64,000 nucleotides of DNA. Origin: Ceratotherium simum simum (lineage: Eukaryota > Chordata > Mammalia > Perissodactyla > Rhinocerotidae). Position 1 is the first letter of the stretch, and the number at the start of each line of letters is the position of its first letter. The notes beneath the pieces are model-generated. The model saw only the letters and a program-made list of their open reading frames with translations. It was not told the DNA's origin and did not search any database. The DNA lies in the NCBI RefSeq assembly GCF_000283155.1, contig NW_004454162.1:56196827-56260826 (forward strand), in the 5' to 3' direction. The position numbers and the translations under genes are program-made. Shown here piece after piece: positions 46,516-58,066 of this stretch.

Positions 46516-47840
46516 GAAACTGCCCTTTTAAAGAGAGAAAAAACCAAATTCTAATTTGGCACTAGCTTACTTTTGATATTAAAACTTATTTACTTAATTA
46601 AATTTATTTTAATCTTAGCCAACTTGACCATGCACAAAACTCTTTTTTCAAGGTTCTTTTTTCACAAACCTTCTATAACTTTCTTTTTACATTCAGATTT
46701 TGTCCTATGCTTTTCCTCTTTTTGTTTTCTTGACAGAATGTATTTCCAATCCACAGATATATAAAAATTCCATATAAATATATCTATTTTGCTGAAAACA
46801 CATTTTATTTTTCTCATGTATTAAGATATTTCCCTTATTATTTTAGTAGTTTTAATTATGTATACTAATTAGAATTTTTTACAGTTAGAACCCTTAATTT
46901 CTAGCAAAAAATAAAGAAGTAAACAGTTATGGGCTGTCTTTTACATTAGCATTCTGTGGCTTGGCAAATTTATAAATAATTTTCATAATTTCTAGAAACA
47001 TATGCTACTCCATAGTATGATCTTTCAAGAAAGCATAAGACATGTTTACTAATAGATTCAAACATCTTTACTTTCTCTGTAATACGAAGACAAAAGTGGT
47101 AAAGTTAGACTTGTTTAGCAACTAATAGTTCTGTATTTTATCTTAGTGGAAAATACTAGATATTCAATGAATTTCCATCATTTAATTTAACCTAGCAAAC
47201 CTCCAAAGAGATTTCAGAAGCTATTTTAAGTACACATGCCATACAATATAATTACTAAAAAGTTTATCTGTAAACTCTTATCTCATTTACATCTACCTAA
47301 ATCATTCCCTCCCAAAAATTATGCTTAGATTACCCACAAAAACTTCATGAGACATTAGACAAAAATTAGCTATCATTCAAAGTTATTACTTTTGTTAGCA
47401 AGTTTTGTAACAGAGATGACAGGAGCTTATTAGATTAATAGCCCAGATAGAGTGAAGGCTGCATGTCTGCATCACATCCAGGGCTGATAACTCTGAAGAC
47501 ATGCTTGTTTCAATCAAACCAACAAACTTAAATAAACTTTCATTTTCCAAAGATTATTTTTTTTATCACATTAACTTGAAAGACATTTGGGTTCATTTTT
47601 ATTACATTTATATAAGTGCTCGCTCTAGGCCAATTAAATAGAGGTCTTTTAACAAGTATGCGATCTGGAGGTACGAAAATATCACATGCATAACATATAT
47701 ATAGACACACACATAAACACACAGACAGATGCAACAAGGATTTTATAGCCTCTGTTTTTAAAATTTTCCTTAGATTTTTGGGCAAGGGTGCTTTCATAGC
47801 AGTCTGCATCTCCAAAAGCTTCTCCCCATCTCCCATTTTT
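46516..47840. other. AT-rich stretch within the ERV, not assigned
   Basis: About 1.3 kb of AT-rich sequence where reverse transcriptase and protease would be expected. No retroviral motif visible on either strand. It could be a replacement, a nested old element or strongly decayed viral sequence. Confidence 0.4.
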
Positions 47841-48566
47841 TTTTCAGTCTTAGGAATCTGGGGTGGTCTAGATAATAGCTCCCAGAGAGGTCACAAGTTT
47901 TTGAGATAAACAGGGGAGTTTAGTCACTTATCAAAGGACTGATACACCCATCCAATTACATTATCCTTAATTTGCTTCTTTTCCTCTGGGTACTTAGTTT
48001 TATCTTTATTTAGGGAAGAAGGCTTAAAAAAATTCCTATCAAGCTTTAAATATCAACTGCCAATTTGGCCAAATTTCTGATCATAAGTTACTAACTCCTT
48101 CCAAATATCTTGTCAGGTTTCAGCCAGGACAAACTAACTATTCCTGGCAGCATTAAACAACTCCATTAATTTCTAATTTCAGTTCCCCCTCGACTCTTTA
48201 ACGGTAGCTGTTTCCCAGAAAATCTGTTTCTCAGAGTCTTGTTAACCCTGGGAGGGGCTCATATTGGGTCCTCCTTCGAAGGTAGATTATGAGGGTGTCT
48301 GTAAAGCCATGACTTAATAAGTGCACTTCTTAAATGATCTTACCTAATTGGAACACTCCTTCTAATGGTCAGTGTACAAGGTTTGGAGGCTCAAAGGAGC
48401 CCCAAAGTGGCCACTGTAATTTTAAATTATCCTGGGTTATCTTGATCCAAAGATCCAGTCATTTACGGTTATCCTCATTTTGTTAAGCGCTTGCAAGCAT
48501 CTGCTCCATACCTATTGTACGTGAACCTAGGAAATGTGCCAGTAACCCCTCAAGACACCTAGTCTT
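47841..48566 (-). pseudogene. Possible gag/leader remnant of the ERV
   Basis: Minus-strand translation gives short patches between many stops, with Trp-, Pro- and Lys-rich patches that could derive from gag, but no zinc knuckle or major-homology motif is visible. Assignment rests mainly on position between the 5' LTR and pol. Confidence 0.3.
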
Positions 48567-48812
48567 TTTTTTTTGTTTTCTGTGAGGAAGATTAGCCCTG
48601 AGCTAACATCCGTAGCCAATCCTCCTCTTTTTGCTGGGGAAGAATGGCCCTGGGCTAACATCTGTGCCCATCTTCCTCTGTTTTATATGGGATGCTGTCA
48701 CAGCATGGCCTGATAAGTGGTGCATGTGTCTGTGCCCAGGATCTGAACCTGCGAACCCTGAGCCACCGAAACGGAGCCCGAAAACTTAACCACTATGCCA
48801 CTGGGCCTGCCC
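48567..48812 (-). mobile_element. ERE SINE, long class, inside the ERV
   Basis: Minus-strand ERE with two tail units and a perfect 16-bp duplication, caagacacctagtctt, at 48551-48566 and 48813-48828. Younger than the provirus. Confidence 0.96.
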
Positions 48813-49035
48813 CAAGACACCTAGTCTTAAGACTTGAAACAGCTCAAGTAAAAGTCGGGACCTACAACTTAAATAAGGAGGTCTGCGTTTCAAGAAAAGC
48901 TCACCAGGGGCACTTGAAGAGTGCCGTGAATCCAGAGGACCCAATGGGCCTGTGTGGTACCAAGCGCCGGTTCAAAGTAGACACCGGGTGGTTGCCGGTA
49001 GGTTTCTCTGCAATCCTGCCAACTGTGACAAGAAA

Positions 49036-49502
49036 TGTTGATGCAGAATGACCAACAACCATTCTGCAGATAAGAGAGAGAGGCGAGTTGTACTTGAACC
49101 ACAGTGAGGATTATAACCCCAGAAGGCTTTTTCCAGAAAGGAAGAAATGTTCCTGAGAAGCATGGTTTTCAGTACAGTCTTATACCTTTTTAGAACAAAG
49201 AACATACATTAAACATGCCCAGGATACATATTCATCAAAGTTTCAAAGAGGTAGTCAGTTGCAAACCAGCAGGTCAACATGACCCTGATGCTGGAAAAGG
49301 GAACTTATTTTGGGAGTACTAGTACAGGCATCACCAACAGGGCGTGACTGGCTTTGTAGGAGGGGAAAGACGCATTCTTATTTTAATGGTTAAAGCAGAT
49401 GTGCAATGTATGTCTGATAGGCCATAAAACAGGCTCTTTTTAGTTCAAGCCGAATCAGTTTTGAATCAGAATAGTTACCCCATATACCCCAATATGTGAA
49501 CA
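49036..49502 (-). mobile_element. 5' LTR of the provirus
   Basis: Counterpart of 42954-43445. On the proviral strand it starts TGTTCACATATTGGGG and ends CATCAACA, so TG...CA ends are intact. A primer-binding site should follow just left of 49036. The sequence there contains TTGGCAGGATTGC, but I could not match a tRNA confidently. Confidence 0.85.
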
Positions 49503-49534
49503 TCTCTTGTTAAGACGATCAAAATATATTTCTC

Positions 49535-50228
49535 AGATATATTTGGTCTTCATCACAGCTCCTGGCTCACAGCTCCCAAAACCCTTGACATTTCCTGAGC
49601 AACAAGAACTATGGGAGCGTCTTTTCTTATATTTTGTACATTTTGTGTCTTTGGTCTCGTGTCCTCCCTTCCTGAAACCACTTCAGGGCCGTAAAGATGA
49701 AACGGGTGTCCTGTTTGTGTTAATGCAGGTGAGTTGTGGACCCCACCCGAGGTTGGGGGCTGGTTGCCAGGAGAACCGGCAGTGTGATCAGAGGATCGGA
49801 ACTTTCCGTCCCACCCGGTGATTTCCAGGGAGGGGAGGGGGCTGGAGGCTGAATCAGTTGCCAATAGGCAGTAACTCAGTCAATCATGACTACGTAATGA
49901 AGCCTCCGTAAAAACCCAAAAAAGGACAGCTCAACGGCCTTTTTTTAAGAGAGCTTCCATGTTGGGGAACCAGAACACTTCTGTGTGCCACCATGCCAGG
50001 CCCCTGGCTCCACAGGACAGAAGCTCCTTTGTGCTGGTCTTGCAACTGGCGTCTGAAGTGGAGGGCGGGCTTGTGGGACTGAGCCCTTCACCTGTGGGGT
50101 CTGATTCTATCTTGGGTAGGTAGGGTCAGAATTGAGGTGAATTCTCGGACATCCAGCTGGCATCTGAGAACTGGTTGCTGGTGTGGGGAAGCCTCCACAC
50201 TCACGTTAGAATTGGGTCCAGGGACCCT
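49535..50228 (+). mobile_element. Solo LTR of another ERV family
   Basis: 'tcatcacagctcctggctca', 'gtgatttccagggaggggag', 'atgactacgtaatgaagcct ccgtaaaaaccc', 'ttgtgggactgagcccttca' and 'gtgtggggaagcctccacac' are in the order of a common mammalian LTR. It lies directly to the right of the provirus. Family name not assigned. Confidence 0.6.
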
Positions 50229-50424
50229 TTGCAGGCGGGGAGACTTAGAAACTCTGATAAAGTACTGTATTTTGATGGACAAAATTGGTCAAAGGAATTA
50301 ATTATTCAAAAATACAGGCTTTCTGCCAGACAGAATCTTTCCAAACTTAATAGGGGAAATTAATAACCTACTTTTGGTAGTGGAGGCACTGTGAAGGTTA
50401 GCAGGGCCTTCGGGAGATAGTACC

Positions 50425-50790
50425 AGAGCACCCGTGTATGTGGCAGGCTCTAATTGAGCACCTACAATTTGCAGGAAGTTGTTAGGCATTAGAAAGAAAT
50501 GGTTCAGGCTGGGTCCCTGCCCTAAAGAAGCTTACTGTCTAGGGAAAGAAACAAATGCATTTAAGATTAAATGTGGGTACCGTAGGGAGAGTATGCAAGG
50601 AAACCAAGGACTGCGGAGAGCCGGCCAGGGCTGGGAGAGCAGGGGAGGCTCTTCAGAGGAGTTTCTGCATATGGATCAGGGTTGGGGTGAGGGCAGGGCT
50701 GCGAAGCGCAGGCCTCTGGGATGTGCGTTCCGCCGAGAAGAAGGGTGGGTGGAGAGGGAGAGCCGGTGTCTGGAAAGCCACACAAGAGAT
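50425..50790 (+). mobile_element. L2 LINE relic
   Basis: 'ttgagcacctacaatttgca ... ggctgggtccctgccctaaa gaagcttactgtctagggaa' is a sense L2 3' signature, followed by weaker L2-like sequence. Confidence 0.6.
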
Positions 50791-53135
50791 TGTTCTTTTT
50801 TGTGATACTGTGTTTAAGTTTCTCTGGGGACTAAATGCCTTTGACCCAGTTCGATTTCTTCCTTAAGGAGTATCGTCTCAGAGGACTGTTAAATATGTAT
50901 GGGGAGAAGCAACCCGAGTCTTCTTTTTCTCTTTTCTCGTCTCTTTTCACATTCCAGTAAATGAAAAAGCACAAGTTTATCACAGGAACAGCGATATTTT
51001 TTTCAACTTCACACAAGTTTTTACATTTCATTTAGAAAACTTTTTTATTTCAAATATTCACAGAGGGAGCAGTGTAATGAAACCTCATATTACTTCCCCA
51101 AAGGAGGAAATTCTATACACTTTACAGATGTAGTCTATATTCATGTTTTCTGCTTCTTAAGTTGAATTTCTATTTACCAAGACCAATGTTATATTTATTT
51201 CATGTATTTTGACAATTCTTGAAATAGTTCTGACAGATTTACTTTCTCTTTGCCTCAGTTTTCATAGCTGAAACACTCCTGGATCAGACTAGAGATGATC
51301 AAGTTCTCTGCTTCAGCGTTGTTCTAACCAAAAGTTGAGAGTGCTCTTCGACCTTGTAATAACTGCCTTAATCCACCAGATGTCAATGCAGTATAGCAAC
51401 CTCTGTATGGTCATTGAAACCTCTTAGATCCTAGACTTACGTCAGGAGGAAAACAACAATATAAAAAATAGTAACTTGTATTCATGTTATTTATTTTTGT
51501 TAAAAGTTAAATGTAAAACATTCTTTTTTTAAAAAAAGACAGTAAATAAACCTGTTCTACTTCAAAAACTATAAGCATAACTCTACTAGGGTCAATACTT
51601 TTCAGAGATATCATCTTCCCAATGTTAAAGTTTAAAAATTAAGTTCCTCTTCTAAAATCAACATTTTCAGACTATTTCCTATCAGATAAGCAAGTGGCAT
51701 AAAAATTTGAAAATAAATTATTTGGTCCTTAAGTAACATTTTAAAATTTGGACTGTTTGGAAGAAATAATGTTTGATATAACCAGAGATAATGGTCTTGC
51801 CAAAACAGTATAATATTTAGAGTTAAATTATATATTCAATGTGAAATTGCTCATTAAATTATTAATTTAATAATCTGTTTCATGACAGATTTTAAAATCT
51901 ATGATAAATTAATAATTATTCTGCAGATAAAACCAAACATTATTTCCCCTCCTTGAAAAAAGGGATGATAATAAAAATAATTTTTAATATAGAATGTCAT
52001 ATTTAAATCAGAATGTTGGAAAGAGAGGCTTATTTTTCTCTCTAGAACTTCAAGGATAGCAGGCTGAGAAAACGGCTGGTGATGGTTTAGTTTTTAACTG
52101 TGTATTTGTGTACGACTAGAAACGATGTGCTCAACATGTTTGAATATAGATTTTCCTAACCAGGAAAGCTGAAGACTACAAAAAGCACATCAGAAAGACT
52201 AATACTAGTCATTTCTTATTTCCCTAAACTGGCGACGATCAGGCTTGCAATAGAAGGTGAGGCAAATGAATTGAGGGAAGTGCTGATAATTCAAATAAAA
52301 ACTTCATTTTGCATTAATTACCTGAACCGCTTGAGTATATGTTGCCATCTCAATGGTAAACTGCTGATAAGAAAGTTTTCAATTTAGAATTATTTATTTC
52401 CAGTTACAGTCAGAATAGTAAACTATACTCGGATTACTTTCTGTCTCCTTCAACAAATCTAAATCTATATTTTACATTCTTTGTGAAATCATTATTAAAA
52501 CAGTCACCAATTTACAAAACGACATATTCTACGGTACAACTACATTGTTGCTTGAACTTTGATATACAGACTCAGTTTTTACCCAGCAACTGTGTTGTGG
52601 AAAGCGTCATTCTTCCTGATAAAGGACATGATGCATAGTGCTCGGGGGAGTTTTGCATCATTTTCCTGCGCTTACCCTGTTTGAGATTTCTAGGGGGTTA
52701 CTGAAAGATTCAGAGACCTAGGATTTATGTGATCTCTACATAGTTTTATTTTATGTGTATCTTAGAAACACTGTGAACAAGCTAATGGCCTGATAGTGAC
52801 AATCTGGACATAATTGGGAGGAAAGAACAGGGGCTTTAGTGATTTCCTTCACAGAGAATTCCTCTTAGTGGAACTGTTTACACAGGCTTTTCCATGCTCG
52901 TGAACGTGTGCGTTTTGGGGAGAAAGCAGCCTGAGAGGCAGGCCTGGAGAGAGTGGCTGTGCTGTACAGAGTCACGTTCCAGATCCGGCATGTCTTGCAG
53001 AAACCACTCCTGAGGGCCAAGTGGCAGCCTGATAAAAACTCCTTTAAAGTGAAAATTACGGTGAAGCCTGGGAATAGTATCAGGTTTATGTGAAAATGAC
53101 TGTAGAATTTGCATTTATTCATACCCTACTTGTTT
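50791..53135. other. AT-rich unassigned sequence
   Basis: About 2.3 kb, AT-rich, with no gene, RNA gene or clear repeat recognised on either strand. Confidence 0.45.
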
Positions 53136-53139
53136 GCAA

Positions 53140-53505
53140 AGAGTTTGAGGTATCAAAAGATGAAGAAAGGGAGAGTAGAATGGTGGTCACCAGGGGCTGC
53201 AGTGGGGGCTGGGGAGATGTTGGTCCCAGGCACAAACTTGCAGTTAGAAGACGAATCAGTGCTGGGGGTGTGACGCACAGCGTGGTGGTTATAGTCGACA
53301 ATACTGTATTATATCCTTCAAAGTTGCTGGGAGACTAGATCTTAAATGTTCTTACCCCAAAGGGGAAATGATAATTGTGTGAAGTGATGGGATGTTAGCT
53401 AACGCTAGGGTGGCAATCCATTGCAGTATATAAGTGTATCAAATCAACATGTTGTGTGCCTTAAACTTACACAATGTTACATGTCAGTTGTATCTCAATT
53501 TTAAA
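53140..53505 (+). mobile_element. L1 LINE 3'-end fragment
   Basis: 'tagaatggtggtcaccaggg gctg', 'gacaatactgtattatatcc', 'aagtgtatcaaatcaacatg ttgtgtgccttaaacttaca caatgttacatgtc' is an unmistakable sense L1 3' end. Confidence 0.9.
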
Positions 53506-53829
53506 AAATGAAGAAAAAATGAACAATGGGGAGGAAGTCAGTAGAGAACTAAACTTGTGTTAAGTTCTACGAAAACTCATTTAACACTAGGGGGAAATGC
53601 AATGGCCATTGTCAGCTACCAGATTACCTTATCACAGAAAGTTAATGTGAACACAGGAGTGAGTTCTATTTAAACCTGATTCAATGTAACTGTTTATTGT
53701 GATATTGTGAAACATATATGTATGCATATCTATAATAGCAATGTATCTATGTCTGTGTCTGTATCTGTTTATCCTTTCTCTAGCTTGTTATTCCAACTGT
53801 GTAAAGTTGTCATATCTTTAAAAAAATTT

Positions 53830-55640
53830 AAAGAAATTTTATAATTATAAAAGGAGTATATTTCATTGCAGGACATTTGGAAAATATAAAAAAGAAAATA
53901 AAAGTTATACTTAAGCTTATCACTATTTTGGTTTATTTCCATTTTTTATTTTTGGTGAGGAAGATTTGCCCTGAGCCAACATCTGTGCCAATCCACCTCT
54001 ATTTTGTATGTGGGTCACCACCACAGCATGGCTGATGAATGGTGTAGGTCCACACCCAGGATCTGAACCCTTGAACCTGGGCCAGCGAAGCAGAACGTGC
54101 TGAACTTAACCACTACGCCATGGGGCTGGCCCCTATTTCCACTTTTTAAAGTTTATTTTAATAATTACACAAATACAAGTTCGAGTCCTGAATTTTCATT
54201 TAACATTGTGTCATGAAAAATTTCAGAGTCTTTAAATATGCTTTGAAAGCATCATTATAATGGCTCCATAATATCTACCAAATTCATGAATTATAAATTG
54301 TAATTTATTTTACTGTTTACCAACTGTAGGACATTTTGATTATTGCTAATGTTTCACTATTATAAATAACACTGCAATGAACATCTTTGTATATAAATCT
54401 GAACCTAGCTGAATATTTCTTTTGAGGTAGAATTACTGATTTAAGGACTATGAATACTTTTGAGATAATTGCCAGTTTGGTTTCCAAAGATTAATGTCAA
54501 TTTATATTCTTACAAATGTAGAGTACCTGTTTTAATGAGCATTGAGAATTGACATTTAAAGTATGTTTTGTCAGTGGTATAGATTATAAATTGTATCTTA
54601 TTGCGGCTTTATTGCATGTTTCTCTAGTAATGAGTTTGGTAATTTTTAAAAATATTTGTTGTAATTAATGTTTTTCTAATCAAGAATTCTCTGCTCAGGT
54701 TCTTCTTTATCAGAATATTAGTGATTTTCAGAGTCTTTTATTGTGTATTAAAGATAGCCACCTCTTGTCAAAATTATTTCTACCCAATTAAATATTTACT
54801 TTTATATTTTGTTTATGGTTTTGTGCTTGTTTTTTAAATGTACATAAGTTTTAATTTTATTACATCATTTATCCTTTTGTGATCTCTTTCATTGCCTTTA
54901 TCTTTGAAAATCATTTTTTTACCTTCATACCAGTTAAAAAGACATATCTGATTTCACTTAGTATTTTAGAGTTTCATAGTTTACACTAAAATCTTTAATA
55001 AATCCATCAGTATGGTGTAAGTTAAATGCTTATCTTAACTATTCTTCAAATACATAATTTTCCAAAAGTCTTTACTGAATAAATAATCCATCTATTTTGC
55101 ATTTGTTTATGACACCTTTACAATACATCTATTTCTTATATATTAAGATTTTTTCAAATGGTTTTGCTCTATTAATCTATTTCTTAATTCTTATTTCAAT
55201 ACCATACCACTTATATTGAAACAACATAATGCTTTTAAACACATCACTCTTCTCTTATTTTGGTCCAAGTATTCCTGGACTACTCTTGCTTGTTAATTAT
55301 TCCAGAATCATTTTGGGAAGTGTCTCCCATCTCAGATACAATCTCATTTGCTGTGTTATTTTTATTTTGTTTTCATTAACATACGAGAATTAATTTAGGA
55401 GGAATTATAGTCATGCATTGTTCTATCCATAAATATGAAGTGTTTCTAATATTTTCAGCTTGCCTTTTGTTATCCCTTTGTAAAAGTTTATAGTTTTCTG
55501 TACATAGGTCCTGTTCATATCTTGTAGGGTTATTTCTAGGCATTGTATGTCATCCCATGGCTGTTGATTTTTGTATGTTTAGTTTATATTCATTCACTTC
55601 ACTGAACTCTAAGAGTTGTTATTTTATTTTTCTGGATATA
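53830..55640 (-). mobile_element. L1 LINE, antisense, with ERE insertion
   Basis: 'aataacactgcaatgaacat', 'ataattgccagtttggtttc caaag', 'tacatcatttatccttttgt' and 'ttctaggcattgtatgtcat' are antisense L1 segments in order. Very diverged and AT-rich. The left end before the ERE is less certain. Confidence 0.7.
53943..54133 (-). mobile_element. ERE SINE
   Basis: Minus-strand short-class ERE ('gaggaagatttgccctgagc' ... head complement 'ccatggggctggcccc') flanked by near-identical tatttcca/tatttccac runs. Confidence 0.92.
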
Positions 55641-57530
55641 TATCTGGGTATATAATATATGCAAAGAATGATATTTGCCTATATAGATGACTAAAGCCTG
55701 TTAAGGTAGACTTTGATAATATAATCTAAACATGATTTAAATTTCTTCACTAAAAAAGTAATATTAGGTTTTAATTTTGCATTCTAGGGTCAAATCTCAG
55801 AGTTAATAAAATAATTTTATTTTTATATAATACTTTTTTCTTGAATGTCAGTAAGTAGATTAAGAAATCTAGAATTTAAGAGTAAAATGTAGCTACACAT
55901 ATTTCTTTGATGTCATAGTATCCAAAGTACTAGAAATGTTGTTCTAAACATTATATTTAACATACTAAGACTAAAATTACAAATAAAATAGTGATTGTAT
56001 TAAGCATTATCATGGTCTAAAAATAAAATATAAATCAATTCTGCATTTAGTTAAGAATATATTTGTTAACTAGCTAATTTTTTAAGATAGGAAACATTTT
56101 TTTTTCCCATGAAAGCTTTGGCAACATGGTCCATAAATTTTACTTGGGCAGAAAGGTTCCTAACAGCATAAACATGAAGTAATCCTGCCCACAGTATAGA
56201 CATTACTAATGCATTCTGAGTGAAAATAATCTAAAAAAAAACCCACAATGTGAAATGAAACAAATCACTTCTGTTTTATACAGTGTAGTTATGTTTATTT
56301 AAGAAGTATATGGGAAAAATCTATGCTGATAAATTTATAATCAAAATAGAACATACTTCAAGGTGACTTTTGTAATATACTTGCTTTTAAAAAAATAGTT
56401 TGTTATATTTAATCATAGATCATTTACTAGGTCCATTTCAATTTTTCTTTTAAGGTCTACTCGTATTTGAAAGGAATTTATATTGTTGTACAAAATTGAT
56501 ATTTTCTACCAAAAATGATAAAATACCAAGTGCCACATTTAATTAATATTATCCCAAGGGCAGATTGTTGGAGTTCATTGATTGAGAATAAATTTGTCAA
56601 GCACTTAAAGAAAACTCTGAATGGACAATATTCAGAGAGATTCTTAAATTAATCCCTGCAAAAGGGTCTATATTAGTAACTCATTTTGTATTATTTCTTG
56701 ATGAACATAAGAGAGATCTTTAATAAATGGTAAAATGATAATTCTAGATGTATTTATGTGAGAATAAATTTGAATTGATTCTTAACTGTAATTTCAGAAT
56801 TAAGATTTCTGCATGCTTCAACAATGTAAAAATGGGAGAACTTGATTTTTATCCTTCTGATTGCTTAATCCTTAAACTTTTTGTAGCAAAAATGTTTTCA
56901 TGCACATTATCATCATATTTTTCATCTTAAAGAGTGTTGGTAAAATGTACTGTTGTTTACTTAAAATATGTAAACATTTCTATATTTGTGTATTCTCTGG
57001 TGTAAAATATACTTTTTACATTTCTGATAAAGTACTGAAGGGATTTTCAGTCTTTTGTTCATTGGGGTTTTGGACACCAGATCACTGTTAATTTACTAAG
57101 GCTAAAAATAAAATTGAAAACAACACTGCATTTGTTATCCTCTCAGTAAAAGAAAGGTATGTGCTTACTTGCCCCAAGACAGAGCCAATTAATTTGAGTT
57201 GAATTTGGAGATCCTTCACAAAACTAAATCTCATACATAAAACCATAGTGGTGTTACATTTCAACACACCACATAGTTTTAGCAATTATCAGCATATATT
57301 AGATGATTTTAAGTGATTTTCATTTTGGATAGTGTCTATATATTAATATATATTTTATACATAACATGTTATATATAATAATAGTAACATTGAGATATGG
57401 TGAGATAAAATTTATCTTAAAATATAAATAACTAGAGCAAAGAACTACTCCAATGATATAGATAAACAGCCAGAGTTCTAATTATAATTAAAATACATTC
57501 AGTGGGTGAGACCAAACAAAATTCCCCCAG
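55641..57530. other. AT-rich unassigned sequence
   Basis: About 1.9 kb, AT-rich, short frames only. A TA-rich alternating patch lies at 57335-57385. Confidence 0.45.
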
Positions 57531-57535
57531 TTACA

Positions 57536-57608
57536 TTTAAATTCATACATGGATTTTAAATTCATACCATGGATTTTAAATTCATATCATGGAATTAAAT
57601 TCATGCCA
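57536..57608. repeat. Short tandem repeat of about 20 bp
   Basis: About three and a half imperfect units of ttaaattcataccatggatt, decaying to the right. Confidence 0.8.
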
Positions 57609-57959
57609 CTATATTTAAGATTTATTTTCAAGAGGTTTAAATTACAATGAAAAGTGTTTATAGCTGATTATAGTGATAATAAGTTGTGAATAAAATAAGA
57701 ACATAAGTAAATTATTTTTAAAGCAGCGTGCTCTTAATCTAATCTATGGCTCAAGAATTTAAAAATCTTTAAAATTTTATTTTTGCTTATTCCTTTTAAA
57801 TTTATCTAACAAGGTTTTGTTTACTTGCTTTTTTTGTTTGGGTTTTTTGTTCATCTAATTGTAAGCAGTTATTATTCAAGGATTTATTACAAATGTAGTG
57901 AACTCTACTTACCACTTAATTTATAACAATACACAACTTTTAATAACAAATAAATAACA

Positions 57960-58066
57960 TTAGATGCGGAGTAGTGCTGTAGAAAGACCTGGATGCTTCA
58001 GAACAGAGATCTGAGTTCTCAATTGGCTGAGAGACTTTGGGTAAGTCACTTAATCTTAATAGATAT
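57960..58066 (+). mobile_element. MIR SINE fragment
   Basis: 'agacctggatgcttcagaac agagatctgagttctcaatt ... gactttgggtaagtcactta atctt' matches the MIR tRNA-like and core region. Confidence 0.65.

Larger units (their letters stand above)
42954..49502 (-). mobile_element. Degenerate class I (gamma-like) endogenous retrovirus
   Basis: Provirus on the minus strand bounded by two related LTRs. From right (5') to left (3') it holds a 5' LTR, a leader with poorly recognisable gag-like remains, an AT-rich stretch, RNase H, integrase, env SU and TM, a polypurine tract and a 3' LTR. Two EREs (46276-46515 and 48567-48812) inserted later. Reverse transcriptase is not recognised, and stops and frameshifts break the genes. 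The LTRs differ at roughly 10-15% of positions by eye, so the insertion is old. No clean target duplication seen. Confidence 0.85.

Noticed and set aside
42934..49548. Shared 12-mer atatatttggtc as the target duplication of the provirus
   Set aside because: It is not adjacent to either LTR end, is longer than the usual 4-6 bp and is AT-rich.
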